DNA of 21,081 nt from an uncultured Bacilli bacterium (GCA_934133155.1 CAKPAT010000008.1:1-21081); one strand, 5' to 3'; shown: positions 6,841-12,506, counted from the stretch's first letter. The notes: a model not told the origin generated them from the letters alone. Program-made: numbers and translations.

Positions 6841-7140
6841 GTCGATATTTTTTTTAAGTTGTTTAGCGTCTTGCCCAAATATTATTTTTAGTTGATTGTC
6901 TATTTCCACTATGCCTTGAGCACCCATTTTTTGAATGGCTTCTTTGTTTACAAGGTCTATGTTGTGAAGTGTTACGACAAACCGTGAGCTATTTACTTCG
7001 TAGCTTATTATATTGGCTGTTCCGCCTAGACATTCAATTAATTTGTTGGCTTCTAGTTTAAAGTCTTTTCTTTTTGATCTTAATATAGCAAATGCAATTA
7101 CAAGCAAGATTGCTATTATGATTATATATTGCAGTTCCAT
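6829..7140 (-). CDS. Membrane-anchored PTS EIIB-like domain lacking the phospho-cysteine (103 aa)
   Basis: An N-terminal hydrophobic segment (residues 3-20) is followed by RSKRK, suggesting a single membrane anchor with the domain in the cytoplasm. Residues about 30-103 match the glucose-family PTS EIIB domain: LIECLGGTANI, SSRFVVTLHN, IQKMGAQGIVEIDNQLKIIF and a final helix. In working EIIB domains the Cys of the C-A-T-R-L-R motif takes phosphate from EIIA. Here that position reads N-S-S-R-F-V with Asn50, so phosphotransfer by the normal route looks impossible. No EIIC or EIIA gene is adjacent. It may be a sugar- or HPr/EIIA-sensing regulatory domain, but this is inference. ATG is preceded by GGAGTGAT. 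It has its own promoter and terminator and is divergent from the RodA-like gene. Confidence 0.8.
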   Translation of the reverse strand: MELQYIIIIAILLVIAFAILRSKRKDFKLEANKLIECLGGTANIISYEVNSSRFVVTLHNIDLVNKEAIQKMGAQGIVEIDNQLKIIFGQDAKQLKKNIDDLK

Positions 7141-7159
7141 TTTTTATCACTCCATTTTT

Positions 7160-7188
7160 ATTATATATAATTATGTGATTTTTTTCAA
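7160..7188 (-). promoter_or_regulatory. Promoter of the EIIB-like gene
   Basis: On the minus strand TTGAAA (7183-7188), a 17-nt spacer, and TATAAT (7160-7165). Confidence 0.7.
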
Positions 7189-7225
7189 TAATTTTGTAAA
7201 TTACAATTTTAGAAAAATTATTTAA

Positions 7226-7254
7226 TTGTATATTTATTTTGTTTAGTGTATTAT
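7226..7254 (+). promoter_or_regulatory. Promoter of the RodA-like gene
   Basis: TTGTAT (7226-7231), a 17-nt spacer, and TATTAT (7249-7254). Transcription would begin near 7261, leaving a leader of about 12 nt. This argues against the upstream GTG (7246) as start. Confidence 0.55.
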
Positions 7255-7272
7255 TATTTATGGGTGATGTTT

Positions 7273-8403
7273 ATGAAGAACATTTCTAAGTATAAAATTG
7301 ATAAATCTATTTTAATTCCCATTTTAATTTTTGCTTTTATTAGTGTTTTTACGTTATATGGTGCAATGAGTATTCTTCCAAGTGATATGCACAATTTGTA
7401 TATTAAGCAAATTATTTGGTATGGTTTAGGATTTTTACTGGCATATTTTGTGATGACTATTGGCAATACTTATATTTACAGGATTTCGTGGTTTTTATAT
7501 TTTTTAGGTGTTTTGTCTTTAGCTTTACTGTTTGTTTTTGGGGCAAACATTAATAATGCGACGTGCTGGTATTATATTGAAGGTGTGGGCACTATTCAGC
7601 CTAGTGAATTCATGAAGATTATTTTGATTATTATTAATGCGAATATGATTGCTAAATTCAATACGGATTTTCCGAACCCTAGTGTTAAGGAAGAATTTGG
7701 TTTTTTACTTAAGGTTTTAATTGTTTTACTTGTTCCTAGTATTCTTACTTTTATGCAGCCGGATACTGGTGTTGTTTTGATTTATTTTTTAATCACTTTG
7801 GTTATGCTTTTTATTTCGGGTATTAGGTACAGGTGGTTTGCTTTAATTTTTGGTACGGCTTTTGTTTGCATTGGTCTTACTTTGGGGATTTATTTTATTA
7901 ATCAAGATTTATTTATTAAGATTTTTGGTACTAGTTTTTTTCTTCGCGTTGATAGGCTTTTGGACTGGTCTAATCAAAGTGGTTATCAACTGGAAAATAG
8001 TTTGAGTTCAATGGGTTCTGCTGGTTTATATGGTCATGGGGCTTTTGAAAATCCGATTTATTTTCCAGAGGCACAAACGGATTTTATATTTTCGGTTTTT
8101 TCCAGTCATTTTGGTTTTATTGGTTCGGTTTGTCTTTTATGTTTAATTGCGTTTTTTGATATTAGGCTTATTATGCTGGCTCTTAAGACTAATAAGCTTG
8201 TTAATAAATATGTGATTGCTGGTGTACTTGGTATGCTTATTTATCAGCAAGTACAAAATATTGGTATGACTTTTGGACTTCTTCCTATTACTGGTATTAC
8301 TTTACCTTTTATTAGTTATGGTGGCTCTAGTTTGCTTAGTTATATGCTGGCAATTGGCATTATTTTTAATATTTCTAATGAAAATTTAAGATATACAAAT
8401 TAA
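7273..8403 (+). CDS. rodA: RodA/FtsW-family SEDS peptidoglycan glycosyltransferase, RodA-like (377 aa)
   Basis: Polytopic membrane protein of about ten helices. SEDS proteins polymerise lipid II glycan strands with a class B PBP. Visible family motifs: QPSEFMK (109-115), QPDTGVVLIY (162-171), GYQLENSLSSMGSAGLYGHG (237-256), PEAQTDFIFSV (265-275) and NIGMTFGLLPITGITLPFIS, then YGGSSLLSYM. D270 in TDFIF corresponds to the essential Asp of E. coli RodA (D262). W99 may match the conserved Trp of the first extracellular loop. NIGM-x-GLLPITG favours RodA over FtsW. The start is ATG 7273, preceded by GGGTGAT at a short distance; ATG 7267 is an alternative. It is transcribed alone, converges on rpmF, and shares a two-way terminator. 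No partner PBP gene is in the window. Confidence 0.9.
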   Translation: MKNISKYKIDKSILIPILIFAFISVFTLYGAMSILPSDMHNLYIKQIIWYGLGFLLAYFVMTIGNTYIYRISWFLYFLGVLSLALLFVFGANINNATCWYYIEGVGTIQPSEFMKIILIIINANMIAKFNTDFPNPSVKEEFGFLLKVLIVLLVPSILTFMQPDTGVVLIYFLITLVMLFISGIRYRWFALIFGTAFVCIGLTLGIYFINQDLFIKIFGTSFFLRVDRLLDWSNQSGYQLENSLSSMGSAGLYGHGAFENPIYFPEAQTDFIFSVFSSHFGFIGSVCLLCLIAFFDIRLIMLALKTNKLVNKYVIAGVLGMLIYQQVQNIGMTFGLLPITGITLPFISYGGSSLLSYMLAIGIIFNISNENLRYTN

Positions 8404-8404
8404 A

Positions 8405-8440
8405 AAGAAACAGTTTTATTCAGCTGTTTCTTCTTTTTTT
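8405..8440. terminator. Bidirectional intrinsic terminator between rodA and rpmF
   Basis: AAGAAACAG (8405-8413) pairs with CTGTTTCTT (8424-8432). A T run follows on the plus strand (8434-8440), and TTTTT follows on the minus strand before 8405. The stem contains the end of rpmF. Confidence 0.82.
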
Positions 8441-8604
8441 ATAACTTCTTTACCTTTATATGTTCCACATTCTTTACATACTCTATGTGGTTTTACTGGA
8501 GCTCCACATTTTGGACATACTGTTACTTCGTTAGCAGTTATCTTGTAATGTGTTCTACGCATTCTACCACTAGTTTTACTAACTTTTCTTGCTGGTACAG
8601 CCAT
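8416..8604 (-). CDS. rpmF: 50S ribosomal protein L32
   Basis: 62 residues, typical L32 length. The start MAVPARKVSKTSGRMRRTHY is characteristic, and the zinc-ribbon cysteines CPKC (C30, C33) and CKEC (C43, C46) are all present, so this is the zinc-binding form. The acidic/basic tail is GKEVIKKEETAE. L32 binds 23S rRNA in the large subunit. The gene starts 15 nt after the DUF177 gene, after AGAGGTG. This yceD-rpmF pairing is conserved in many bacteria. Confidence 0.97.
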   Translation of the reverse strand: MAVPARKVSKTSGRMRRTHYKITANEVTVCPKCGAPVKPHRVCKECGTYKGKEVIKKEETAE

Positions 8605-8619
8605 CTAAAACACCTCTTT

Positions 8620-9078
8620 CTAAAATAAGTCTTTTAACTTTTCAAAAGGATTTTCTGTTTCCTTTTTTTCAGTTATAAGTTCCCAACCGTCACCTTTAGT
8701 AATTATATTTTCTTCTTCAGGATTTGTAATTCTTATGGGAATTTCCATTAGTATATTTTCCCATATTATTGGTAAAATATCAATAGTTTTTTGATTTTTT
8801 TTGAAACTTTCGTCTAATTCTTCAAGATTTTCTTCTACTATTATGTCTAAAGGGTAGTCAGTTGGTTTTAAAGTAAGGGAAGATGGGAGGACAGCTACTA
8901 CTTTTATATTCATGGTAATGATGTATTCGTCTATTTCGTTTCTTTCGATTTTTCCTTTTATTTTGACGTTATCTAGGGCGATTATATCAGTACCTTTTAA
9001 TTCTTCTTTTGTAAATGAATATGTTTCATCTATGTCTATACTTTTATTATAGTTTAGTTTTGTTAAGTCTATAAGCAT
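8620..9078 (-). CDS. yceD: YceD/DUF177 family protein
   Basis: 152 residues with the DUF177 layout: N-terminal beta strands, a central VKIKGKIERN-x-IDEYIIT sheet, the acidic helix region and ILPIIWENILMEIPIRI, then ENPFEKLKDLF at the end. The family is nearly always next to rpmF; in E. coli YceD affects 23S rRNA accumulation. The C-x(n)-C zinc-like motif found after the P-x-R/K element in many homologues is absent here, as is common in Firmicutes forms. The start ATG is preceded by GGAAGGGAT. It leads the yceD-rpmF operon. Confidence 0.87.
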   Translation of the reverse strand: MLIDLTKLNYNKSIDIDETYSFTKEELKGTDIIALDNVKIKGKIERNEIDEYIITMNIKVVAVLPSSLTLKPTDYPLDIIVEENLEELDESFKKNQKTIDILPIIWENILMEIPIRITNPEEENIITKGDGWELITEKKETENPFEKLKDLF

Positions 9079-9100
9079 ATTTATCCCTTCCCTAATGTTA

Positions 9101-9129
9101 ATTATATATTATTTTTTGGATTTAGGCAA
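9101..9129 (-). promoter_or_regulatory. Promoter of yceD-rpmF
   Basis: On the minus strand TTGCCT (9124-9129), a 17-nt spacer, and TATAAT (9101-9106). The -10 is perfect and the -35 is 4 of 6. Confidence 0.6.
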
Positions 9130-9206
9130 ATGGATTTGAATAATGGCAGTGTATATTTTATTAACTTTTGAAAAAGATTGTGTTACTTTTAAACGCCCTA
9201 CTTATT

Positions 9207-9235
9207 TTGACAAGTATGTTAATTTGTGATATTAT
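9207..9235 (+). promoter_or_regulatory. Promoter of the antisense RNA of the putative toxin locus
   Basis: TTGACA (9207-9212), a 17-nt spacer, and TATTAT (9230-9235). The -35 is perfect. It points into the gap away from yceD, with no reading frame downstream of it, so the product should be an untranslated RNA starting near 9242. Confidence 0.75.
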
Positions 9236-9241
9236 TTAGGT

Positions 9242-9358
9242 GTTGTCAGGGGTAACCTGCATATAATAAAAAAGAGGAACATTTACTCTCGCATGTAAGT
9301 GTCGCCTCGGAATTTTTGGTGCGACATTCTGTCAAGGTGATAGAGTGTCTATTTTTTT
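9242..9358 (+). ncRNA. Putative antisense antitoxin RNA, about 117 nt
   Basis: Bounded by the promoter at 9207-9235 and an intrinsic terminator at 9323-9358. It contains a 5' hairpin CAGG-GGTAA-CCTG (9247-9259) and no credible ORF. It is complementary to the whole 3' untranslated region and last two codons of the minus-strand peptide mRNA (overlap about 9268-9358). This 3'-overlap layout is that of the Bacillus type I pairs TxpA/RatA and BsrG/SR4. The antitoxin role is inferred from the layout. Confidence 0.65.
9323..9358 (+). terminator. Intrinsic terminator of the antisense RNA
   Basis: GACATTCT (9323-9330) pairs with AGAGTGTC (9342-9349), 8 bp with one G-U, followed by TA and T7. The right arm and T run overlap the stop codon of the peptide on the other strand. 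Confidence 0.8.
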
Positions 9359-9441
9359 AACGCTAAGACCAACAATGTGGCCATAAGCAGTGTGGTGCAA
9401 AGAAGTTTCAAAAACTTTAATATAAAAGTTTTAGTTTTCAT
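9349..9441 (-). CDS. Putative type I toxin, 30-aa hydrophobic peptide
   Basis: The 30-codon ORF starts MKTKTFILKFLKLLC and ends TLLVLALKK. It has a basic N-terminus, one hydrophobic helix long enough to cross a membrane, and a Lys-Lys end, like known membrane-active type I toxins. ATG is preceded by GGGGGCGG (9447-9454) with 5 nt between. A hairpin (CATTTCT with AGAAATG, 9454-9473) abuts the ribosome site, and the long 5'-3' duplex would hold it in a closed structure. It has its own promoter and a convergent antisense RNA. I do not recognise the peptide as a member of a named toxin family. Toxicity is inferred. A small membrane regulator or chance ORF is possible, but the complete set of signals makes chance unlikely. 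Confidence 0.6.
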   Translation of the reverse strand: MKTKTFILKFLKLLCTTLLMATLLVLALKK

Positions 9442-9505
9442 TAAGACCGCCCCCATTTCTACTTAAAGAAATGAGGCGACACTCACAATAAATGCTCCTG
9501 TATTT

Positions 9506-9534
9506 ATTGTATACTACTTGTTTACTAAATACAA
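9506..9534 (-). promoter_or_regulatory. Promoter of the putative toxin mRNA
   Basis: On the minus strand TTGTAT (9529-9534), a 17-nt spacer, and TACAAT (9506-9511). The start would fall at 9498-9499, exactly where the 5' arm of the long end-to-end pairing begins. CTTGT and ACAAG (9518-9536) form an inverted repeat over the -35. Confidence 0.55.
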
Positions 9535-9540
9535 GCGAAC

Positions 9541-9684
9541 AAACTTATTTTGTGCTTATTTTTATAGCCTTTTATCTTTTTCTGCCTTAAGTAGATTGCA
9601 GTTATAAAGTTTTTTATCGTTCTTGGAATTTACTCATATCTTAAGTTTTGCATTAATCACTCTACTTAAAATTTTATTTCTTTA
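9541..9684. other. Gap between the toxin locus and the UPF0316 gene
   Basis: No ORF with a ribosome site. TTAAGTAG (9587-9594) can pair with CTACTTAA (9662-9669), and TTGCAG (9597-9602) with CTGCAA inside the following terminator, which would be mutually competitive. No clear promoter is seen. It may be a leader that controls the downstream gene, but the evidence is thin. Confidence 0.3.
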
Positions 9685-9713
9685 TATCCATTACTGCAAA
9701 TGGATATTTTTTT
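9685..9713 (+). terminator. Intrinsic terminator upstream of the UPF0316 gene
   Basis: TATCCATT (9685-9692), a 6-nt loop, AATGGATA (9699-9706), then T7. It is a strong plus-strand terminator although no plus-strand gene precedes it, so it ends an unseen RNA or acts as an attenuator for the gene at 9749. Confidence 0.78.
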
Positions 9714-9748
9714 ATGTTTTGGGAAAGATATATTTTAGGTGATCTTGT

Positions 9749-10231
9749 TTGAAAGTTATTTATTTACTTATTTTTATTTTTAAGATTGTGGAGGACGCAC
9801 TTTCAACTTTAAGGCTTATTGTTGTTAGTAATGGTAAAAAGAAGTTTGGGGCGGTTTTACAGGTGATAATTGCTGTTATTTGGGTTTTAGTTACAGGTAG
9901 TGTTATCAGTAATATTAATGAGGATTTTTTTAAGATTGTGGTGTTTGCTTTAGGTTCTTTTGTAGGCTCTTATTTAGGCAGTATTTTAGAGGAGAAGATT
10001 GCTCTTGGAACGAATATGTTTACTTTTTCTATTTCTAAGAATAATGTTTTAAGGGTTTTAAAAAAATTAGACGGATTTCTGGTTTTAAAGTTATACGGAT
10101 ATGACAACAAGGTTATTTGTTTGGTGGCAGCACCAAGAAAAAATACTACGTTTATTATTAATGAAATTAAAAGTGTGGAAAATACAGATGTTTTAGTACA
10201 GAAAATTAAGGTTGGCAGTGATTTAGTTTAG
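9749..10231 (+). CDS. UPF0316/DUF2179-type membrane protein (160 aa)
   Basis: The N-terminal two thirds hold three hydrophobic segments (about 3-18, 38-57, 66-84) with FKIVEDALSTLRLIVVSNGK, WVLVTGSVISNI and LGSFVGSYLGSILEEKIALG, which are landmarks of the UPF0316 family. The remaining 70 residues form a small soluble domain (ISKNNVLRVLKKLDGFLVLK, then CLVAAPRKNTTFIINEI) like the DUF2179 domain of YitT-type proteins. Molecular function is unknown. The start is TTG at 9749, supported by AGGTGATC (9737-9744), a long match to the anti-SD. The strong hairpin just upstream may control it. Its last 9 nt overlap the convergent glycerophosphodiesterase gene. Confidence 0.85.
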   Translation: MKVIYLLIFIFKIVEDALSTLRLIVVSNGKKKFGAVLQVIIAVIWVLVTGSVISNINEDFFKIVVFALGSFVGSYLGSILEEKIALGTNMFTFSISKNNVLRVLKKLDGFLVLKLYGYDNKVICLVAAPRKNTTFIINEIKSVENTDVLVQKIKVGSDLV

Positions 10232-10792
10232 TTTTTTATATATTTCTAAAGGATTATCGGTTATTATGTTATATTTTGTTTTATGGTAATTATGTTTGTT
10301 TATTGTCCAGACAAATGTTTCTTTTTTGGTGTTTATTTTTAAATTATGGTTAATGGAGTTAAAATCTAATTTATCTATTTTTGTTTTATCTATGTATGTA
10401 ATATAGCCTTTTTTGTAATTTATTTTTTCTATGATTTTATTAAAGCTACAAATATAGTAATTTAGTTTATATTTTTTTAGTATTTTGTTTAGATATTTTA
10501 TCTGACTTTCTTCTTTGTCTTTTATTTCTATCATGATTATTTTGTTTGTATTTATTTTTTTCAAAACTTCTTTTAAGGTGTTTAGTCCTAGTTTTTTTAA
10601 TGCTTTGGTATTTTCTTTACTGATTATCTTTCCTTTATATGTTTTATTATGGTTTATTACAAAGTTTTTATCTTTCGTAAATCTTATATCAAATTCTACA
10701 CCGTCTATGTACTTCTTATTTAAGCTTTTTAATATGGCATTTTTAGTATTTTCTTTTCCATTATCATTTCCTCTATGCGATATTATTTTCAT
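10223..10792 (-). CDS. Glycerophosphodiester phosphodiesterase domain protein, short form (189 aa)
   Basis: GDPD motifs are visible: SHRGNDNGKENTKNA (H6, R7, E14, N15), GVEFDIRFTKDKNFVINHN (E33, D35, H48), MIEIKDK, and the C-terminal VWTIN with IITDNPLEIYKKL. The family cleaves glycerophosphodiesters to sn-glycerol-3-phosphate and an alcohol using divalent metal. At 189 residues it is shorter than the usual 230-250, with trimmed loops, but the metal and catalytic residues are all there. No signal peptide, so probably cytoplasmic. It is Lys- and Ile-rich even for this window. ATG has no ribosome site of its own; it overlaps the stop of the upstream reading frame as ATGA, so translation is likely coupled to that frame. 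Confidence 0.85.
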   Translation of the reverse strand: MKIISHRGNDNGKENTKNAILKSLNKKYIDGVEFDIRFTKDKNFVINHNKTYKGKIISKENTKALKKLGLNTLKEVLKKINTNKIIMIEIKDKEESQIKYLNKILKKYKLNYYICSFNKIIEKINYKKGYITYIDKTKIDKLDFNSINHNLKINTKKETFVWTINKHNYHKTKYNIITDNPLEIYKKLN

Positions 10793-11068
10793 ATAATATG
10801 ATATGTTAAAAGGCTAGAAAATATCCAGCCAATTACTTCATATTTATGATATTCAATAATGCAGTCGTCTTCTATTTTTTGATATGCTAAACTTACCGCT
10901 CCAGATTTAGACCATGATGTATTTTTTTTGTGGGTTAATTTTAGAATATCTTTCTAATGTTTTATCAATACTGATTATTTTTTCAAGCCCATCAGCGGAC
11001 GCTAAAATCCTACTTCTTACTGGTAGTATTTTTTCTTCTTCGTCATACTTTTTAGTATTATCTTCCAA
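10789..11068 (-). pseudogene. Unrecognised 92-codon gene interrupted by a frameshift at an A8 tract
   Basis: Two frames join at a run of eight A (plus-strand T8 at 10922-10929). The upstream part reads KILPVRSRILASADGLEKII, then DKTLERYSKINPQKK, and stops at 10907. With one A removed, reading continues N-T-S-W-SKSGAVSLAYQKIEDDC, then EYHKYEVIGWIFSSLLTYHI and stops at 10789, overlapping the next start as ATGA. The best start is TTG 11068, 9 nt after AAAAGG. An ATG at 11152 in this frame only shadows the preceding gene. I do not recognise the family. It could be a decayed gene, a phase-variable or slippage-expressed gene, or a sequencing error in a homopolymer. The conserved-looking tail and coupled downstream start argue against long-dead sequence. 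Confidence 0.55.
10808..10830 (-). terminator. Weak terminator-like hairpin ahead of the GDPD gene
   Basis: On the minus strand GGCTGGA pairs with TCTAGCC (one G-U), followed by only T4. It lies inside the tail of the interrupted gene and could attenuate transcription into the GDPD gene. Confidence 0.4.
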
Positions 11069-11081
11069 AGTCAAATGCCTT

Positions 11082-11510
11082 TTACTTTGATTTTCTCCAG
11101 AACAATCCTTCTGAAGTTGCAATTTTCTCGAACAACATGCACATTTCTTCATCTGGATTATAAATGCTTATATTTAAGCTATCCCAACCAAACTGGAGAA
11201 GTGCATCTTTACTTGGAAATAATATATTTATATCACCAGAATGGTTTTCTAGTATAGTATCAATAATTTTTATTACCTGTTCGGGAGTAGGTTGCTTAAT
11301 CCATTTGCCCCAGTGAATATATACAGGATAGTAACACATAACTTTCAAAATAACGTCAACAAATCTATCCCTTAACCCACAGAAATCATAATTGTTGAGT
11401 AGATAAGTTTCTACTTTAAAAAACTGTTCGCTATAATCCACAGGTACTTGTTTAGGAAGAAAATCCATTATGTAGCATGATTTTCCTAAAAAATTGTTAA
11501 TTATATTCAT
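11082..11510 (-). CDS. Conserved hypothetical protein, possible immunity-type protein (142 aa)
   Basis: No named domain recognised. The small soluble protein has Trp- and Tyr-rich segments (DFLPKQVPVDYSEQFFKVET, GLRDRFVDVILKVMCYYPVY, YNPDEEMCMLFEKIATSEGL) and ends FWRKSK. This general pattern, with a YNPDEE-x(n)-SEGLF ending, recalls single-domain proteins found as lone accessory genes or beside polymorphic toxins in gut Firmicutes. That comparison is from memory and uncertain. ATG is preceded by AAAGGAGTG, which can be sequestered by a short hairpin (11519-11523 with 11534-11538). It lies 28 nt after a truncated surface-protein head and 13 nt before the frameshifted gene, in an operon that looks like an accessory insertion. 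Confidence 0.6.
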   Translation of the reverse strand: MNIINNFLGKSCYIMDFLPKQVPVDYSEQFFKVETYLLNNYDFCGLRDRFVDVILKVMCYYPVYIHWGKWIKQPTPEQVIKIIDTILENHSGDINILFPSKDALLQFGWDSLNISIYNPDEEMCMLFEKIATSEGLFWRKSK

Positions 11511-11538
11511 TTAATCACACTCCTTTAAAAACTGGAGT

Positions 11539-11754
11539 TTATCTACGTGTTTCGTCATAGTTTGTTATTGTTAAGGTTCCATCTATGTTTGTTTCTGTTT
11601 CATAACATAAATCACCTTTATCATAGATATTGCCTTTGGCTTTTAGATTTATTTTTGTTTCAAATGCTGCATAACTTACTATCATGAATAATATTAAAAG
11701 CATTACTGACATAATTGTTTTCTTATGTTTTTTTCTTCTCACTTTTACCACCAT
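11539..11754 (-). pseudogene. Truncated head of a BspA-like surface protein (71 aa)
   Basis: It starts with a basic N-terminus (VRRKKHKK) and one membrane or signal helix (SVMLLILFMIVSYAAF), then about 45 exported residues (INLKAKGNIYDKGD, CYETETNIDGTLTITNYDET). The pattern DGTLTITNYD is what usually introduces LRR_5/BspA-type leucine-rich repeats, yet the reading frame stops three codons later and no repeats follow. A remnant of a longer surface protein cut by recombination is the likely explanation; a functional short membrane protein is possible. The start may be ATG 11754 or GTG 11742, the latter preceded by GGTGG at 5 nt. A related LRR protein is at the right edge of the window. Confidence 0.55.
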
Positions 11755-11793
11755 TTTGCCATATAATAAACATTTATACGTTAAGTTTTTGCA

Positions 11794-11823
11794 TTTTAAA
11801 AGGTTACTTTTTATGGTAACCTT
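11794..11823 (-). terminator. Probable terminator of tmk
   Basis: On the minus strand AAGGTTAC pairs with GTAACCTT around CATAAAAA, with a short T4 stretch. The stem covers the stop codon. The U run is weak, so some read-through is likely. Confidence 0.55.
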
Positions 11824-12506
11824 AATTCTTCCCAGTTTTCTTTTAACTTTTCATAAACTAATGTGCTTATTTCTTCTTTTGTTTTTGGTGTGCTGCCTGA
11901 TGCACATTCAATTGTTTCAAAATTATATCTTTTTGCTATTTCTAGATATGCCTTTTCGGCTTTTTTTAAATATTCTGGATCTTTTTCATGGCCATCTGCT
12001 ATTTCATTTCTATTTTGTTTTAAGGTGGTTGCTGCCTCATATGGCATGTGTAAAAATAAAGTTATATCTGGTTTAGGTAGTTCTAAAAGATCAAACTCTA
12101 GTTTATCTAACCATTCATACATTTCATTTCTTTCTTTTTCATCTTCAATTTTTCCACCTTGATGTGCCATATTTGAGTAAATATACCTATCTAATATTAC
12201 GTTGAATCCATTTTCTAGTAGGAAGTTTATTTTACTGATGTTATATTTTCTATCAGCAGCATAGTAAAGTGAAGCTACTTTAGGATCTACGTTTACACTT
12301 CCTTCTTCAAAATAACATGAGCCATAATTTTCTTTTCCAAGATATGGACCACCTATTATTTTTCCAGTTGGCGAATGGTAGTTGGGAAAACTGAAGTTTT
12401 GAACGCCTATTCCTTGCTGCCTTAATTTTTGTATTAATAGGTTTGTTTGGGTTTCTTTACCTGAGCAATCTGTTCCCTCTATTGCGATTAGTTTTCCTTT
12501 TTTCAT
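11811..12506 (-). CDS. tmk: Thymidylate kinase (dTMP kinase-like)
   Basis: 231 residues with a nucleoside-monophosphate kinase fold. The P-loop is IEGTDCSGKETQ (8-19), a variant of the usual E-G-x-D-G-x-G-K-T-T. The substrate segment is FSFPNYHSPTGKIIGGPYLG. DRYIYSNMAHQGGK holds the family D-R-Y/W motif, and the LID region is near DGHEKDPEYLKK. The enzyme phosphorylates dTMP to dTDP, needed for DNA synthesis. The Cys and Glu in the P-loop and the longer insertion mark it as the variant subgroup seen in some Firmicutes; a broader deoxynucleotide specificity cannot be excluded. The ribosome site AAAGGAGG is excellent. The 44-nt gap after the HD gene contains only a weak TACAAT, so it is probably the last gene of the lepA operon. 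Confidence 0.85.
   Translation of the reverse strand: MKKGKLIAIEGTDCSGKETQTNLLIQKLRQQGIGVQNFSFPNYHSPTGKIIGGPYLGKENYGSCYFEEGSVNVDPKVASLYYAADRKYNISKINFLLENGFNVILDRYIYSNMAHQGGKIEDEKERNEMYEWLDKLEFDLLELPKPDITLFLHMPYEAATTLKQNRNEIADGHEKDPEYLKKAEKAYLEIAKRYNFETIECASGSTPKTKEEISTLVYEKLKENWEELRLP

Larger units (their letters stand above)
9268..9499 (-). other. Predicted toxin mRNA with self-complementary ends
   Basis: The predicted start (near 9499) and the T run (9268-9273) bound a transcript of about 232 nt. Its first ten bases (9489-9498) pair with its last ten before the T run (9276-9285), and 9473-9487 pairs with 9294-9308. Together that is 25 bp, with an internal loop of one base on one side and eight on the other. 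The two non-Watson-Crick positions are G-U in the minus-strand RNA but would be A-C in the plus-strand RNA, which marks the minus strand as the one under selection. End-to-end pairing is a hallmark of type I toxin mRNAs kept translationally silent. Confidence 0.65.

Noticed and set aside
9242..9499. 6S RNA, RNase P RNA or tmRNA in the 9079-9748 gap
   Set aside because: The paired ends suggested a structural RNA, but none of the conserved motifs of RNase P or tmRNA is visible. The ORF with ribosome site plus convergent promoters fits a toxin-antitoxin pair better than 6S RNA.
10907..11152. 81-codon ORF starting MKKCACCSRK
   Set aside because: Its first 28 codons lie in the wrong frame inside the preceding gene and are not credible coding. 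Only the part after about 11068 is kept, as the first half of the frameshifted gene.
11684..12076. 130-codon plus-strand ORF over tmk and the truncated head
   Set aside because: Low-complexity Leu/Phe product opposite a well-supported tmk; no ribosome site.
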